Below, piece after piece: positions 47,026 through 58,731 of a stretch of 64,000 bases of DNA. The notes under the pieces are model-generated. The model was not told where the DNA came from, made no database searches, and worked only from the letters and a program-made list of their open reading frames with translations. This DNA is from Pseudomonas sp. Irchel s3h14 (GTDB lineage: Bacteria > Pseudomonadota > Gammaproteobacteria > Pseudomonadales > Pseudomonadaceae): contig NZ_FYDJ01000001.1 of NCBI RefSeq assembly GCF_900187425.1, forward strand, positions 682,001-746,000, read 5' to 3'. How positions within the stretch are numbered: position 1 is the stretch's first letter; each line of letters opens with the position of its first letter. Both the position numbers and the translations under genes were made by a program.

Positions 47026-47595
47026 TTAAAAATGCCGTTCGCGCCCGGCAAATAGGTCGCGTAGATTGCCCCGATGGCGCCAGACGATCAGTCCCGTGAG
47101 TGCGCTCATGGGTAGCAGTGCCGCCGGCTCCTGCCAGGCCAGCAGCGGCAGGGTCAGCGGTGTGGCGATCAAGGCTGCCAGTGAGCTGGTGCGGGTCAGG
47201 TAGAACGTCAGCAGCCAGGCGCAGACTGCCAGCAGTGCGGCGGGCGGGTAGAGCCCCAGCAGCATGCCGGCAGAGGTGGCGACACCCTTGCCGCCGCGGA
47301 AGCGAAAGTACAGCGGGAACAGGTGGCCGATGACGGCACAGACGCCGATCCAGGCCTGCTCCTGAAGCGAAAGGCCCGCAACGCCGGCGATCAGTACGGG
47401 TAGCAGGCCTTTGAAGAGGTCCCCGATCAAGGTCAGGACGGCGAGTTTTTTGCCGGCCAGGCGCAACATGTTGGTGGCGCCGGCATTGCCCGAGCCACTC
47501 ATTCGCGGATCGGGTTTACCGGTCAGGCGGCTGAGCAAAATGGCGAAGGACAGAGAGCCGAGCAGGTAGGCGAGGGTCGCCAGTAACCAAAACAT
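47026..47595 (-). CDS. plsY: Acyl-phosphate glycerol-3-phosphate acyltransferase
   Basis: 189 residues with five hydrophobic helices. [11 protein letters not shown] near residue 36, [12 protein letters not shown] and [12 protein letters not shown] are the three conserved loops. First acylation step of phospholipid synthesis in the inner membrane. Convergent with tsaD, divergent from folB. Confidence 0.97.
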   Translation of the reverse strand: MFWLLATLAYLLGSLSFAILLSRLTGKPDPRMSGSGNAGATNMLRLAGKKLAVLTLIGDLFKGLLPVLIAGVAGLSLQEQAWIGVCAVIGHLFPLYFRFRGGKGVATSAGMLLGLYPPAALLAVCAWLLTFYLTRTSSLAALIATPLTLPLLAWQEPAALLPMSALTGLIVWRHRGNLRDLFAGRERHF

Positions 47596-47669
47596 GCTAA
47601 CTATTCCGGGCGAGGACGCCCTGATTCTAACGGCGCATTGCGCCCTTGTCGTGCAGCGGAGAAAAGTGC

Positions 47670-48026
47670 TTGGACAGAGTGTTTATCGAGGGCCTGGAAG
47701 TCGACACCGTGATTGGTGCCTACGACTGGGAGCGAGGCATCCGACAGTGCTTGCGTCTTGATCTGAGTTTCGCCTGGGATAATCGCCCGGCCGCCGCCGG
47801 AGATGACCTGACGCTGGCGCTCGATTACGCCAGTGTGTCGTCGCGAATTCAGGCCTTTGCCGAGCAGGCGCAGTTCCAGCTGGTCGAGACCTTCGCCGAG
47901 CGTCTGGCTGAAGTCCTGATGAGCGAATTCAACATCACCTGGATGCGCCTCAAGCTGACCAAGCCAGGCGCCATCCCGGCTGCCACGGGTGGTGTGGGCG
48001 TGGAGATCGAGCGCGGATGTCGCTGA
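47670..48026 (+). CDS. folB: Dihydroneopterin aldolase
   Basis: 118 residues from TTG 47670, 8 bases after GGAG; this gives [26 protein letters not shown], aligned with the E. coli FolB start. An upstream TTG at 47646 adds an atypical Cys-containing leader. Conserved Glu in IGAYDWE and Lys in LKLTKPGAI. Acts in folate synthesis. Overlaps folK by 10 bases. Confidence 0.95.
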   Translation: MDRVFIEGLEVDTVIGAYDWERGIRQCLRLDLSFAWDNRPAAAGDDLTLALDYASVSSRIQAFAEQAQFQLVETFAERLAEVLMSEFNITWMRLKLTKPGAIPAATGGVGVEIERGCR

Positions 48027-48535
48027 CTCAGGTGTATCTCGGGCTTGGTAGCAATATCGAGCGCGAATCCCATTTGCAGGCTGGCCTGGAAGCCTTGACA
48101 GGTTTTCTGGTGGATATACGCTGCTCGGCGGTGTTCGAAAGCCAGCCGGTGGGGATCAAGAGCGGGCCATTCTTCAATTTTGTGGTATCGGCTTTTACCG
48201 ATTTGCCGCTAATGGAGCTGGATCGCCGGCTGAAATTCATCGAGGCGGACAATGGCCGTTATGCGCCGGACCGCAAAGGTTTGCCGCTGGATATCGACGT
48301 TTTGCTGTTCGGTGACCTGGTGGGCAACTTCGATGGCTTGATCCTGCCGCGGGCAGAAATTCTGAAAAATGCCTTCGTGCTGTGGCCGTTGTCGCTGATT
48401 GCGCCGGATCGCGTGCATCCGGGTGTAGGCAAGAGCTTTGCGACGTTGTGGCGCGAGGCGCAGATTGATCAGGTGTTGGCGCCGGTGGCGTTTGAGTGGC
48501 GCGGTGAGCAGTTGACCCCTTCAGATCTGTTGTGA
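48017..48535 (+). CDS. folK: HPPK-family 6-hydroxymethyl-dihydropterin pyrophosphokinase
   Basis: 172 residues. VYLGLGSNIERESHLQAGLEAL at the start and the diphosphokinase signature DRKGLPLDIDVLLFGD near residue 88-103. Translationally coupled to folB. Pseudomonads often carry another folK next to panB elsewhere (recalled), so this copy may be partly redundant. Confidence 0.9.
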   Translation: MSLTQVYLGLGSNIERESHLQAGLEALTGFLVDIRCSAVFESQPVGIKSGPFFNFVVSAFTDLPLMELDRRLKFIEADNGRYAPDRKGLPLDIDVLLFGDLVGNFDGLILPRAEILKNAFVLWPLSLIAPDRVHPGVGKSFATLWREAQIDQVLAPVAFEWRGEQLTPSDLL

Positions 48536-48544
48536 TCTTGCGAG

Positions 48545-48632
48545 CGCCATCGCGAGCAAGCTTTGCTCCTACAGGAACTACGCTGACCCTGTAGGAGCGA
48601 GCGGTGCGGCGATCCGACTTGACCGCGATGCT
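48545..48632. repeat. Extragenic palindrome pair between folK and cca
   Basis: ATCGCGAGCAAGCTTTGCTCCTACAG-type arm followed by CTGTAGGAGCGAGC...GACCGCGAT, the latter diverged. It lies between the convergent folK and cca and may act in termination. Confidence 0.85.
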
Positions 48633-48633
48633 T

Positions 48634-49863
48634 TCAGGCAGACGCCGCTTCTTTGTAAGCCTTCAGCGCCTTGAGTCGTTCGCGCTTGATCGCCTCACCC
48701 AGCTCCGGCCCTTTGAATCCCTTCTCCATCAACGGCTGAACCGCTACGGTCCGAGCAGCATTCGCTGCCCCCCGCAAATAATCAGCCTGTGGGTAACTTC
48801 GTTGCTCCAGCCCTTTACGTCCACGCGCGTCCATCTCGCACGCCGCGATAAATTCCTCGAACCGATGCGGCCGGCGGTAAACGTCAAAACTCTGCAGCAA
48901 CTCCAGCAAGGTCGACGGCTTCAGCTCTAGGGCGCGATGGCCGTGGGTGTGATATTCGCCCACCAGCAGAGCCAGTTCCTGACAGTCCTTCGGTGCCTTG
49001 AAGCGTTCGTTGACCGCTTTGATCAGCTTCAAGCCCTTGTGCTCGTGGGCAATGTGTCGGGGCCATTCCTCCTCAGGTGTCAGTCCCTTCCCGAGGTCGT
49101 GCAGCAGGCAGGCCCAGCGCACGGTGAGTGGTTGTTTGTGTCGCGCCGCTTGCTCCAGCACGCTCAATGTGTGCACGCCCGTGTCGATTTCCGGGTGGTG
49201 GGCTTCCGGTTGCGGTACGCCGAACAGGGCATCGACTTCCGGCATCAATACCTTGAGAGCGCCACACTCGCGCAGTACTTCGATGAACACCTGTGGCTGA
49301 TCTTCCATCAGGGCGCGGGAAATTTCCTTCCAGCTGCGTTCCGCGGTCAAGGCTTCCAGTTCGCCTGATTCGCTGAGTTGGCGCATCAGTTCCAGTGTCT
49401 CCGGCGCGACGGTGAAACCGAGCCCAGAATAACGAGCAGCGAAGCGAGCAACACGCAGAACCCGGAGCGGATCTTCGGCGAACGCGGGGGAAACGTGACG
49501 AAGCAAGCGCGCCTCGAGATCGCGCTGGCCGTGGTAAGGATCGGTCAGGTTCTGCTGATCGTCTTCGGCCATGGCATTGATGGTCAGGTCACGACGGATC
49601 AGGTCTTCTTCGAGGGTGACTTCGGGGCTGGCGTGAAAGGTAAAGCCGCCGTAACCGCGTCCGCTTTTGCGCTCGGTCCGGGCGAGGGCGTATTCCTCAC
49701 CGCTTTTTGGGTGAAGAAATACCGGGAAATCAGCACCCACCGGGCGAAAGCCCTTGGCGAGCATTTCTTCAGTGGTAGCGCCAACCACAACCCAGTCGAT
49801 GTCGGTGACAGGCTTGCCCAGCAGGCGATCACGTACCGCGCCGCCGACTTTATAAATCTGCAT
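48634..49863 (-). CDS. cca: CCA-adding tRNA nucleotidyltransferase
   Basis: 409 residues. Class II head [24 protein letters not shown] with the DxD metal site, [13 protein letters not shown], an ATP-binding neck ([13 protein letters not shown]) and an HD domain (HDLGKG, HKGLKLI) in the C-terminal half. Repairs and completes the CCA end of tRNAs. Confidence 0.98.
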   Translation of the reverse strand: MQIYKVGGAVRDRLLGKPVTDIDWVVVGATTEEMLAKGFRPVGADFPVFLHPKSGEEYALARTERKSGRGYGGFTFHASPEVTLEEDLIRRDLTINAMAEDDQQNLTDPYHGQRDLEARLLRHVSPAFAEDPLRVLRVARFAARYSGLGFTVAPETLELMRQLSESGELEALTAERSWKEISRALMEDQPQVFIEVLRECGALKVLMPEVDALFGVPQPEAHHPEIDTGVHTLSVLEQAARHKQPLTVRWACLLHDLGKGLTPEEEWPRHIAHEHKGLKLIKAVNERFKAPKDCQELALLVGEYHTHGHRALELKPSTLLELLQSFDVYRRPHRFEEFIAACEMDARGRKGLEQRSYPQADYLRGAANAARTVAVQPLMEKGFKGPELGEAIKRERLKALKAYKEAASA

Positions 49864-49926
49864 AAAAAACCTCCGTTAGCCCGACAGAATAACCTTTGCG
49901 TCGAACCTCCGGAGGCACAAACAAGA

Positions 49927-51489
49927 TCAAAGATGGATGACAGCCAGGTCCAGCCGGCCGTAATCCCCTTCACTGTGTTCACCTCTGGGCGGAACATGAT
50001 GGGTTTTCATCACCTGGTCGCCTTGCAGGGTTTCCAGATGAATATCGAAGCCCCAGAGCCGGTGCAGGTGTTTGAGCACTTCCTCGGTGGACTCGCCCAG
50101 CGGTTTGCGGTCGTGTTGCTGGTGACGCAAGGTCAGCGAGCGGTCACCACGCCGGTCGATGCTGTAGATCTGCACGTTGGGTTCACGATTGCCGAGGTTG
50201 TACTGCGCCGCCAGGGTTTCACGGATGATGCGGTAGCCACCTTCGTCATGAATGGCCGGGACCAGCAGATCCTCCTTCTGGTCGTCATCAAGGATGCTGA
50301 ACAACTTCAGGTCACGGATCACCTGGGGTGACAGGTACTGCAGGATGAAGCTTTCATCCTTGAAGCTGCTCATGGCGAACTTGATGCTCGACAGCCAGTC
50401 GGTGCCGGCAATCTCAGGGAACCAGCGGTAGTCCTCTTCGGTAGGGTGTTCACACATGCGGCGGATGTCCCGATACATGGCAAAACCCAGGGTGTAGGGG
50501 TTGATGCCGTTGTAGTAGGGGCTGTCGAAGCCGGGTTGGTAGACCACGCTGGTGTGGGACGTCAAAAACTCCATCATGAAGCCGTCGGTCACCAGGCCTT
50601 CGTCATACAGGTCGTTCATCAGGGTGTAATGCCAGAACGTGGCCCAGCCCTCGTTCATCACCTGAGTCTGACGTTGCGGGTAGAAATACTGAGCGATCTT
50701 GCGCACGATCCGCACGATTTCCCGCTGCCATGGTTCCAGCAGCGGTGCGTGTTTTTCGATGAAATAGAGAATATTTTCCTGAGGTTCGGCGGGGAAGCGC
50801 GCGTTGTCCTTGTCGCTGTACTTGTCTGCACCTTTTGGAATGGTCCGCCACAGATCGTTGATCTGTTTCTGCAAATGCTCTTCCCGATCCTTTTGCCGGC
50901 GACGTTCTTCTTCGGCGGAAATCGGATATGGGCGTTTGTAGCGATCTACCCCGTAGTTCATCAAGGCGTGGCAGGAATCCAGCAGGTCCTCGACCGCGTC
51001 GATACCGTGGCGCTCTTCGCACTGCATGATGTACTGCTTGGCGAAGACCAGGTAATCGATGATCGAACTGGCGTCAGTCCAGGTGCGGAACAGGTAGTTG
51101 CCTTTGAAAAAACTGTTATGCCCGTAGCAGGCATGGGCGACGACCAACGCCTGCATGCAGATGGTGTTTTCTTCCATCAAGTAGGCGATGCACGGGTCCG
51201 AGTTGATCACGATTTCGTACGCCAGCCCCATCTGGCCGCGAGAGTAGGATTTTTCGGTGCTGAGGAAGTGTTTGCCGTAGGACCAATGGTGATAACCCAG
51301 CGGCATGCCGACGGAGGCGTAGGCATCCATCATCTGCTCGGCGGTGATCACTTCGATCTGGTTAGGGTAAGTATCGAGCGCGTAGCGGGCCGCCAGGCGA
51401 CTGATTTCTTTGTCGTAGGCCTGAATCAGCTCGAACGTCCATTCGGAGCCGGTGGAAATGGGTTGGCGCTTCTGCTCTTTGGCGGTCAT
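49927..51489 (-). CDS. SpoVR-family protein (YcgB-like)
   Basis: 520 residues, normal for the family. Conserved blocks [55 protein letters not shown] and [13 protein letters not shown] are present. Role not well established; linked to spore cortex in Bacillus and stress in enterobacteria. Overlaps the DUF444 gene by 4 bases and belongs with it and prkA. Confidence 0.95.
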   Translation of the reverse strand: MTAKEQKRQPISTGSEWTFELIQAYDKEISRLAARYALDTYPNQIEVITAEQMMDAYASVGMPLGYHHWSYGKHFLSTEKSYSRGQMGLAYEIVINSDPCIAYLMEENTICMQALVVAHACYGHNSFFKGNYLFRTWTDASSIIDYLVFAKQYIMQCEERHGIDAVEDLLDSCHALMNYGVDRYKRPYPISAEEERRRQKDREEHLQKQINDLWRTIPKGADKYSDKDNARFPAEPQENILYFIEKHAPLLEPWQREIVRIVRKIAQYFYPQRQTQVMNEGWATFWHYTLMNDLYDEGLVTDGFMMEFLTSHTSVVYQPGFDSPYYNGINPYTLGFAMYRDIRRMCEHPTEEDYRWFPEIAGTDWLSSIKFAMSSFKDESFILQYLSPQVIRDLKLFSILDDDQKEDLLVPAIHDEGGYRIIRETLAAQYNLGNREPNVQIYSIDRRGDRSLTLRHQQHDRKPLGESTEEVLKHLHRLWGFDIHLETLQGDQVMKTHHVPPRGEHSEGDYGRLDLAVIHL

Positions 51490-52757
51490 GTCACTAACCT
51501 GCGCTGGAAGAGTTCACGGAAGACCGGATAGATATCGCCGGCCGAGACCAGTTGTTGCTGGGCAAAAGTGTCAGAGAAGGCTTCAGCGATGCGTTCGTAC
51601 TCGAACCACAGGGCCTGATGTTCGCGCGGGGTGATCTCAACGTAAGTGTAGTACTGCACGAACGGCATGATCTGGTTGATCAGAATGTCGCGGCAGATTG
51701 GCGAGTCATCGTTCCAGTTATCGCCGTCGGAGGCCTGGGCGGCATAGATGTTCCACTCATTGCTCGGATAGCGTTCGGCCATGATCTCCTGCATCAGTTT
51801 CAAGGCGCTGGAAACGATGGTGCCGCCGGTTTCGCGGGAGTAGAAAAACTCCTCTTCATCCACTTCCCGGGCGCTTGTGTGGTGGCGGATGAACACGACG
51901 TCGATCTTGTCGTAGTTACGCTTGAGAAACAGGTACAGCAGGATAAAGAAGCGCTTGGCGATGTCCTTGGTCGCCTGGGTCATGGAGCCGGACACGTCCA
52001 TCAGGCAAAACATCACCGCCTTGGAACTGGGGTTAGGTTGCTTGATGAGCAGGTTGTACTTGAGGTCGAAGGTATCGAGGAACGGTACGCGATGAATGCG
52101 TGCACTGAGTTTTTCGATTTCTGCTTCGATTTTCTGAATATCGCCGAAGTTGTCAGGCTCATCCCGCTTCAATCGCAGCAGTTCTTCTTTGGCTTCGCGT
52201 AATTTTGCCCGGCTGCTGCCAGACAGGGCGATTCGCCGTGCATGGGCCGAGCGCAAGGTGCGGATGATGTTGATCCGCGACGGATTGCCCTCGTTACTGA
52301 TCCCGGCACGAACGGTCTTGAAGGTGTCAGTGCCGGTCAGGTTGCGCTTGACCAGGTTCGGCAGTTCAAGGTCCTCGAACATGAATTCGAGGAATTCCTC
52401 CTGGGTGATCTGGAAGACGAATTCGTCCATCCCTTCGCCCGAGTTGCCGGCCTTGCCAGGGCCTCTGCCACCGCCACCTCCGGGCGGGCGGGCAATGTGC
52501 TCGCCGCTGGTGAATTCCTTGTTGCCCGGGTGCACGACGGTCTGCTTGCCACCGCGACCGTGGTGAAGCACCGGCTCGTCAATGTCGCGACCGGGGATGC
52601 TGATCTGTTCGCCGTGCTCCATATCGGTAATGGAACGCCGGCTGACCGCCTCTTCGACAGCCTTTTTGATGTGATCACGGTAACGCCGCAGAAACCGCTG
52701 ACGGTTCACCGTGCTCTTGTTCTTGCCATTGAGACGTCGGTCGATCACATAGCTCAT
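51486..52757 (-). CDS. YeaH-type DUF444 protein with von Willebrand A domain
   Basis: 423 residues. A glycine-rich stretch ([24 protein letters not shown], near 90-113) and a metal-binding MIDAS-like motif DVSGSMT in the C-terminal half. Works with the PrkA kinase in nitrogen and stress responses in E. coli (as YeaGH). Overlaps the SpoVR gene. Confidence 0.95.
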   Translation of the reverse strand: MSYVIDRRLNGKNKSTVNRQRFLRRYRDHIKKAVEEAVSRRSITDMEHGEQISIPGRDIDEPVLHHGRGGKQTVVHPGNKEFTSGEHIARPPGGGGGRGPGKAGNSGEGMDEFVFQITQEEFLEFMFEDLELPNLVKRNLTGTDTFKTVRAGISNEGNPSRINIIRTLRSAHARRIALSGSSRAKLREAKEELLRLKRDEPDNFGDIQKIEAEIEKLSARIHRVPFLDTFDLKYNLLIKQPNPSSKAVMFCLMDVSGSMTQATKDIAKRFFILLYLFLKRNYDKIDVVFIRHHTSAREVDEEEFFYSRETGGTIVSSALKLMQEIMAERYPSNEWNIYAAQASDGDNWNDDSPICRDILINQIMPFVQYYTYVEITPREHQALWFEYERIAEAFSDTFAQQQLVSAGDIYPVFRELFQRRLVT

Positions 52758-52961
52758 GACTGCTCCTTAGAAGCTGTCCTGAAAGGGGCGAGCGGTTATG
52801 CAGCATCGACACCGAGCCAAGGGATGTTCACGCTCCCCCAAGCGCTTTTGGACGCTGCCTGAACCTCGCTACCGACTTTCGAACACCTTCCAGAGGTCTG
52901 TGTAACAGAAAATGCGTACACAGGCCTCTGGCTGACGACAACCGGTCTGACCGGCAGCGGG
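52758..52961. other. Intergenic hairpin between prkA and the DUF444 gene
   Basis: A 15-base inverted repeat with one mismatch (CCAGAGGTCTGTGTA 52890-52904, TACACAGGCCTCTGG 52917-52931) lies 31 bases after the prkA stop. It lacks a T tract, so it looks like a processing or stability element rather than a terminator. No gene in the gap. Confidence 0.6.
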
Positions 52962-54884
52962 TTATTGTGATTTTCTGACCCGCAGGTACCACTCGGACAG
53001 CAGTCGAACCTGTTTGTCGGTGTAGCCCCGCTCGACCATTCGTGTGACGAAGTCGTTGTGCTTCTGCTGGTCCTCTTTGCTGGCCTTGGCGTTGAAGCTG
53101 ATGACTGGCAGGAGGTCCTCGGTGTTGGAGAACATTTTCTTCTCGATGACCACCCGCAGTTTTTCGTAGCTGAGCCAGGTCGGGTTCTTGCCGTTGTTAT
53201 TGGCCCGGGCGCGCAGTACGAAGTTGACGATTTCGTTGCGGAAATCCTTCGGATTGCTGATGCCGGCCGGTTTTTCGATTTTCTCCAGTTCTTCGTTCAG
53301 CGCTACGCGGTTAAGGATCTCGCCGGTTTCCGGGTCGCGGTATTCCTGGTCCTGGATCCAGAAGTCGGCGTACAGCACATAGCGATCGAAGATGTTCTGG
53401 CCGTACTCGCTGTAAGACTCGAGGTAGGCGGTCTGGATTTCCTTGCCGATGAACTCGATATAACGCGGTGCCAGGTACTCCTTGAGGAAGCGCAGATAGC
53501 GTTCGCGGGTTTCGGCCTGGAATTGTTCCTGCTCGATCTGTTGTTCCAGCACATAGAGCAAGTGCACCGGGTTGGCGGCGATTTCGTGCGGATCAAAGTT
53601 GAACACTTTCGACAGGATCTTGAACGCGAAGCGGGTCGACAGGCCGTTCATGCCTTCGTCGACACCCGCGTTGTCGCGGTATTCCTGGATCGACTTGGCC
53701 TTCGGATCGGTGTCCTTGAGGTTTTCGCCGTCATACACGCGCATCTTGGAGTAGATGTTGGAGTTTTCCGGCTCTTTCAGGCGCGAGAGTACGGTGAACT
53801 GGGCAAGCATCTTCAGGGTGTCAGGCGCGCAGTGAGCCTTGGCCAGGGAGCTGTTGAACAAGAGCTTGTCGTAGATCTTCACTTCGTCGCTGACCCGCAG
53901 GCAGTACGGCACTTTGACGATGTAGATCCGGTCGATGAAGGCTTCGTTGTTCTTGTTGTTGCGGAAGGTGTGCCATTCCGATTCGTTGGAGTGGGCCAAC
54001 AGGATCCCGGTAAACGGAATTGCCCCCAGACCTTCGGTACTGTTGTAGTTGCCTTCCTGAGTGGCGGTCAGCAGTGGGTGCAGCACCTTGATCGGTGCCT
54101 TGAACATTTCGACGAATTCCATCAGGCCCTGGTTGGCCCGGCACAGTGCGCCCGAGTAGCTGTAGGCGTCGGCGTCGTTCTGCGGGAATTCTTCGAGTTT
54201 GCGGATATCGACCTTGCCCACCAGGGCCGAGATGTCCTGGTTGTTTTCATCTCCCGGCTCGGTTTTGGCCACGGCGATCTGGTTGAGGATCGACGGATAG
54301 AGCTTCACCACACGGAACTGGCTGATGTCGCCGCCGAATTCGGCCAGGCGTTTGGTAGCCCATGGCGACATGATGGTGTTGAGGTAGCGCCGTGGAATGC
54401 CGAAGTCTTCCTCGAGGATCGCGCCATCTTCGGTGGCGTTGAACAGACCCAGAGGCGACTCGAATACCGGCGAGCCCTTGATCGCGTAGAAGGGCACTTT
54501 TTCGATCAGTTGTTTCAGCTTTTCGGCCAGGGACGATTTACCGCCACCCACAGGGCCGAGCAGATAAAGAATCTGTTTCTTCTCTTCCAGGCCCTGAGCG
54601 GCATGGCGGAAATACGACACGATCTGGTCAATGCATTCCTCCATCCCGTGGAAGTCTTCGAAGGCCGGATAGCGGCGGATCACCTTGTTGGAAAAGATCC
54701 GTGACAGCCTCGAGTTGGCCGAGGTGTCGAGTAACTCCGGCTCACCGATGGCCAGTAACAGACGCTCGGCGGCGGAGGCGTAGGCGCTGCGGTCGCTTTT
54801 GCACAACTCAAGATACTCTTGCAGCGAGAGTTCTTCCTGGCGTGTGGACTCGAAGCGTTGTTGGAAGTGGCTAAAGATACTCAT
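52962..54884 (-). CDS. prkA: PrkA serine protein kinase (YeaG-like)
   Basis: 640 residues. AAA-type P-loop LGPVGGGKSSLAEKL near residue 108-122, ILLAHSNESEW and a C-terminal kinase-like region. The family autophosphorylates and is linked with stress adaptation. Expected to be transcribed with the DUF444 and SpoVR genes downstream, perhaps with an internal hairpin step. Confidence 0.96.
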   Translation of the reverse strand: MSIFSHFQQRFESTRQEELSLQEYLELCKSDRSAYASAAERLLLAIGEPELLDTSANSRLSRIFSNKVIRRYPAFEDFHGMEECIDQIVSYFRHAAQGLEEKKQILYLLGPVGGGKSSLAEKLKQLIEKVPFYAIKGSPVFESPLGLFNATEDGAILEEDFGIPRRYLNTIMSPWATKRLAEFGGDISQFRVVKLYPSILNQIAVAKTEPGDENNQDISALVGKVDIRKLEEFPQNDADAYSYSGALCRANQGLMEFVEMFKAPIKVLHPLLTATQEGNYNSTEGLGAIPFTGILLAHSNESEWHTFRNNKNNEAFIDRIYIVKVPYCLRVSDEVKIYDKLLFNSSLAKAHCAPDTLKMLAQFTVLSRLKEPENSNIYSKMRVYDGENLKDTDPKAKSIQEYRDNAGVDEGMNGLSTRFAFKILSKVFNFDPHEIAANPVHLLYVLEQQIEQEQFQAETRERYLRFLKEYLAPRYIEFIGKEIQTAYLESYSEYGQNIFDRYVLYADFWIQDQEYRDPETGEILNRVALNEELEKIEKPAGISNPKDFRNEIVNFVLRARANNNGKNPTWLSYEKLRVVIEKKMFSNTEDLLPVISFNAKASKEDQQKHNDFVTRMVERGYTDKQVRLLSEWYLRVRKSQ

Positions 54885-55114
54885 GACGTCACCTCGCTCG
54901 ATACGTGGAGCCGACGCCGGATCATTCAGTCGATGCTGGCAGCGACCGAATATGCAGTCGCTGTTTACCCCCCAGAACTCTTTCGAAGCTGACTACCCCG
55001 AAAGCTACTCCCGATGACCCGCGCGCCGGTGTACCGGCTCTCCCCTGTTTTGGATGGCCTGCGCTTAAGGATAGTTGGGAATTCGGGAGGTAAAGGCGAG
55101 ATACGTAATTAGTT

Positions 55115-55169
55115 GTGGCAGACCGTTCGTCTGCCACCGCGCGAGCCCGCGGGGGCCGGGGCTTGCGCG
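55115..55169 (-). terminator. Two stacked hairpins after glpE
   Basis: A 9-base perfect stem GTGGCAGAC/GTCTGCCAC (55115-55123, 55129-55137) and a GC-rich imperfect stem GCGCGAGCCC/GGGCTTGCGC (about 55139-55169) lie just after the glpE stop. Neither is followed by a long T run, so termination is uncertain. The remaining bases to 54885 hold the prkA leader and no gene. Confidence 0.5.
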
Positions 55170-55180
55170 TTACAAAAATA

Positions 55181-55510
55181 TTATTCGGAAGTGCCTTGCG
55201 CCGTTTCTGAAGGATAAGTCGTACGCCACAGCTCAAAACCGCCATCCATGCTGTAGACGTCGGAGAAGCCCTGACTAATGAGGTACGCAGCGGCGCTCTG
55301 ACTGGAATTGCCGTGGTAGCAGACCACCACCGTCGGTGCGTCGAGGTCGGCGCCCTGGATGAAGGCGTGCAGCGAATGGTTATCCAGATGCTTCGAGCCG
55401 GCGATGTGCAGCGCGGCAAAGGTCGCTGGGTCGCGAACATCGACCACTACCGCGCCTTGTTCGCGCAGGGCCTGGGCCTGTTCCGGGGGGATACGTTTGA
55501 ATTCGCTCAT
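55181..55510 (-). CDS. glpE: Thiosulfate sulfurtransferase (single rhodanese domain)
   Basis: 109 residues. Active-site Cys64 in [14 protein letters not shown], and early [19 protein letters not shown]. Transfers sulphur from thiosulfate to cyanide or thiols in the cytoplasm. Sits directly after apaH with 33 bases between, in the order apaG-apaH-glpE. Confidence 0.93.
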   Translation of the reverse strand: MSEFKRIPPEQAQALREQGAVVVDVRDPATFAALHIAGSKHLDNHSLHAFIQGADLDAPTVVVCYHGNSSQSAAAYLISQGFSDVYSMDGGFELWRTTYPSETAQGTSE

Positions 55511-55543
55511 GGCGGGCTCCTGTGGCTCGGCTGAAAGCGCAGT

Positions 55544-56425
55544 CTAGCGCGGGGCGCTGGCTGACGATGGTTCGGGGATGAGTGTGGCGACTGGCGGCAG
55601 GGCAAGGCCATGCTCGTCGCATTTGCAAGACAGGCGTTCACCGCTGTCGACATTCATGAGGGTCAGGGCGCCACCCCAGACACAACCGGTGTCGAGGGCC
55701 GAGATGCCCGGCTCATTGCATCGGCCTTCCAGAGCGGCCCAGTGGCCGAAGATGATCTTCAGGCCCTTGGTCTTGCGCTCTTTGTGCTGAAACCAGGGCT
55801 TGTAGCCCGGTGGCGCATTGTCGAGGCCTTCCTTGCTTTTGAGGTCAAGCTTGCCCTCGGCGGTACAAAACCGCATGCGGGTGAAATAGTTGGTGATCAC
55901 CCGCAGGCGTGTCACACCTTTGAGGTCGTTGTCCCATTTCGCCGGATCGTTGCCGTACATGCCATCGAGGTAGGGCGGCAACAGGTTGTCATCGCGCAAT
56001 GCCGTCTCGACTTCGGCGGCATACTTCAAGGCCTTGCGCAGTGACCACTGGGGCGGAATGCCAGCATGCACCAGGGCGACATCGCGCTGTTCGTCGTAGT
56101 GCATGAGCTTTTGCTGACGCAGCCATTCCAGCAGTTCCGCAGAATCGGGCGCTGCGAGAATCTCGAGCAGGGTGTCGGACTTCTTCAAGCGTTCGATGTT
56201 TTTCCCGGCAGCCAGCAAGTGCAGGTCGTGGTTGCCAAGCACGCATACCAGCGATTCGCGGATGCTATAGAGGAAGCGCAAGGTGTCCAGCGACTGCGGG
56301 CCACGGTTGACCAGATCGCCGACCAGCCACAAACGATCCCGTGTCGGGTCGAAGGCGACTTGCTTGAGCAGACATTGCAATGCCTGAAGGCAGCCTTGCA
56401 GATCGCCGACGGCGTACGTTGCCAT
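55544..56425 (-). CDS. apaH: Symmetrical bis(5'-nucleosyl)-tetraphosphatase
   Basis: 293 residues, metallophosphatase motifs [14 protein letters not shown] and GNHDLH in the first 70 residues, and FGHWAALEG later. Hydrolyses Ap4A to ADP. Its ATG shares one base with the apaG stop, so translation is coupled. Confidence 0.97.
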   Translation of the reverse strand: MATYAVGDLQGCLQALQCLLKQVAFDPTRDRLWLVGDLVNRGPQSLDTLRFLYSIRESLVCVLGNHDLHLLAAGKNIERLKKSDTLLEILAAPDSAELLEWLRQQKLMHYDEQRDVALVHAGIPPQWSLRKALKYAAEVETALRDDNLLPPYLDGMYGNDPAKWDNDLKGVTRLRVITNYFTRMRFCTAEGKLDLKSKEGLDNAPPGYKPWFQHKERKTKGLKIIFGHWAALEGRCNEPGISALDTGCVWGGALTLMNVDSGERLSCKCDEHGLALPPVATLIPEPSSASAPR

Positions 56426-56805
56426 TAGTGCAGGGCTCCGGGCACCGCCAGACGGAATGGGGCGATGATGGCGTCGAAGTGTTTGCCGTCATCGGCAACC
56501 ATTTCATAAGTGCCCTGCATGGTACCGACTTTGGAGGTCATGACCGTACCGCTGCTGTAGGTGTGGCTCTCGCCCACCTCGATCAACGGTTGCTGGCCAA
56601 CAACGCCCGCGCCGCGAACCTCTTCGACATGCCCGTCACCGTCGGTAATCACCCAGTGCCGTGACAACAGTTTGGCCGGTAGCTCGCCATTGTTGTGCAC
56701 GGTGATGGTGTAGGCGAAGGCAAAGCGGTTTTGCTCGGGTTGCGATTGTTCTGCCAGATAGCGGGTGACGACGCTGACGTCGACCTGGTAACGAGGATCG
56801 GACAT
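56425..56805 (-). CDS. apaG: ApaG protein
   Basis: 126 residues from ATG 56805 ([20 protein letters not shown]). Fibronectin-III-like fold: [27 protein letters not shown] and late [14 protein letters not shown]. Always beside apaH and ksgA in gamma-proteobacteria; biochemical role unclear. The longer frame to 56889 is rejected. Confidence 0.95.
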   Translation of the reverse strand: MSDPRYQVDVSVVTRYLAEQSQPEQNRFAFAYTITVHNNGELPAKLLSRHWVITDGDGHVEEVRGAGVVGQQPLIEVGESHTYSSGTVMTSKVGTMQGTYEMVADDGKHFDAIIAPFRLAVPGALH

Positions 56806-56926
56806 GCAAGAGGCCTTAAACGAAGCGGAACGCGGGGCGTAGCTGATGGATATCAGTCTAGGCCAAGTATCGGGTAGTAAACCAGACATGAAGGCTGGTG
56901 TCCTACCCGATAACGCTCATTGCCTG

Positions 56927-57745
56927 TCAGTCGGCGGCGGGCGTCTGTAGGACTTGTTCGCTGAGCTTGTCGGCCAGGCGCACGAAGGCTGCCAGATCGA
57001 GCTGTTCGGGGCGCAGACTGCCATCAACGCCGGCGGCTTCGATTTCGGCGTTGCTCAGCAGCAGCTTGAGGGTGTTGCGCAGGGTCTTGCGGCGCTGGTT
57101 AAAGGCTTCGCGCACGACACGCTCCAACAGCTTGTGATCCTTGGCCGGGTGCGGCAGCACCGCGTGAGGTACCAGGCGCACGATAGCCGAATCGACTTTG
57201 GGCGGCGGATTGAACGCGCCCGGGCCAACGTTGAACAGATGCTCAACCCGGCAGTGATACTGAACCATGATCGACAAGCGGCCCCAGTCACCACCACCAG
57301 GGCCTGCTGCCAGGCGCTCGACCACTTCTTTTTGCAGCATGAAGTGCATGTCGCGAATCAGGCTGGCGTTATGCAGCAGGTGAAAAATCAGCGGCGTAGA
57401 GATGTTGTACGGCAGGTTACCGACCACCCGAAGGCTGTTCGGCGCAGCGTTCAGGCTGTTGAAGTCGAACTTCAGTGCGTCGCCCTGATGCAGATTGAAG
57501 TTGCTCTTGCCGGCGAATTGCTGGTTGAGGATCGGGATCAGATCCTTGTCCAGTTCCACCACGTCCAGCTGGGCACCGCTGTTAAGCAGGCCTTCAGTCA
57601 GCGCGCCCTGGCCAGGGCCGATTTCCAGTAAGTGGTCTTCAGGCTTGGCACGAATGGCGCGCAGGATGCGGTCGATAACGCCAGCATCGTGCAGAAAGTT
57701 CTGGCCGAAGCGCTTGCGCGCCCGGTGTTGGTAATGCTCGGTCAT
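56927..57745 (-). CDS. rsmA: 16S rRNA dimethyladenosine transferase
   Basis: 272 residues (KsgA). [13 protein letters not shown] motif [14 protein letters not shown], catalytic NLPYNIST. Dimethylates A1518 and A1519 of 16S rRNA. Its start overlaps the pdxA stop by 4 bases. Confidence 0.98.
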   Translation of the reverse strand: MTEHYQHRARKRFGQNFLHDAGVIDRILRAIRAKPEDHLLEIGPGQGALTEGLLNSGAQLDVVELDKDLIPILNQQFAGKSNFNLHQGDALKFDFNSLNAAPNSLRVVGNLPYNISTPLIFHLLHNASLIRDMHFMLQKEVVERLAAGPGGGDWGRLSIMVQYHCRVEHLFNVGPGAFNPPPKVDSAIVRLVPHAVLPHPAKDHKLLERVVREAFNQRRKTLRNTLKLLLSNAEIEAAGVDGSLRPEQLDLAAFVRLADKLSEQVLQTPAAD

Positions 57746-58731
57746 AAACGGGTCTCGGCCATCTGGTAGGCGGTTTCCAGGGCGACTTGCAGGCTGCCGG
57801 TATCGATTTTGCCGCTGCCGGCCAGATCCAGGGCGGTGCCGTGGTCGACCGATGTACGGATGATCGGCAAGCCGAGGGTCACGTTGACTGCCGCGCCGAA
57901 GCCTTTGTACTTCAGCACGGGCAGGCCCTGGTCGTGGTACATCGCCAGCACTGCATCGCAGTGCTCCAGATACTTGGGGGTAAACAGAGTGTCGGCGGGC
58001 AGGGGGCCACGAAGGTCCATTCCTTCGCCGCGCAGGCGCTCTAATGTAGGTTCGATGATGTCGATTTCTTCATGGCCCAGGTGTCCGCCTTCGCCGGCAT
58101 GGGGGTTGAGCCCACAGACGAGGATGCGTGGCCGGGCAATGCCGAATTTTTCTTGTAGATCGGCGTGCAGGATTCGCGTGACCCGTTCCAGACGCTCCGG
58201 CGTGATCGCATCGGCAATCTCGCGAAGAGGCAGGTGAGTGGTGACCAGCGCCACGCGCAATCCGCGAGTGGCTAGCATCATCACCACTTGGGCGGTATGG
58301 GTCAGGTCGGCGAGAAATTCTGTGTGCCCGGAAAAGGCGATCCCGGATTCATTGATCACGCCCTTGTGCACAGGGGCCGTGATCATGCCGGCAAAATGCC
58401 CATCCAGGCAGCCTTGGCCAGCTCGGGTCAGGGTTTCCAAGACGAAAGCCGCATTGGCCTTGTCCAGTTGTCCGGCGGTGACCTTGGCGTTCAGCGGTGT
58501 ATCCCAGACATACAGGCTGTTGGCTGGCGCGGGTACATCCGGCCAACTGTCCGGGTTTACCGGCAGCAAATCTACAACCACACCCAGCTGCACGGCCCGC
58601 TCAAGGAGCAGGTCGCGGCTGGTAATGGCAATCAGGGGATGTGGCTGGGCTTGCGAGGCGAGCAGCAGGCACAGGTCGGGACCTATGCCTGCCGGTTCGC
58701 CGGGTGTCAGCGCGAAACGTTTGGGTTTCAC
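57742..58731 (-). CDS. pdxA: 4-hydroxythreonine-4-phosphate dehydrogenase
   Basis: 329 residues. [14 protein letters not shown] start, metal ligands His in [22 protein letters not shown] and [11 protein letters not shown]. Step in vitamin B6 synthesis. Overlaps surA and rsmA by 4 bases each. Confidence 0.98.
   Translation of the reverse strand: MKPKRFALTPGEPAGIGPDLCLLLASQAQPHPLIAITSRDLLLERAVQLGVVVDLLPVNPDSWPDVPAPANSLYVWDTPLNAKVTAGQLDKANAAFVLETLTRAGQGCLDGHFAGMITAPVHKGVINESGIAFSGHTEFLADLTHTAQVVMMLATRGLRVALVTTHLPLREIADAITPERLERVTRILHADLQEKFGIARPRILVCGLNPHAGEGGHLGHEEIDIIEPTLERLRGEGMDLRGPLPADTLFTPKYLEHCDAVLAMYHDQGLPVLKYKGFGAAVNVTLGLPIIRTSVDHGTALDLAGSGKIDTGSLQVALETAYQMAETRL

Noticed and set aside
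53058..54704. 548-codon plus-strand frame
   Set aside because: Antisense of prkA with no recognisable domain.
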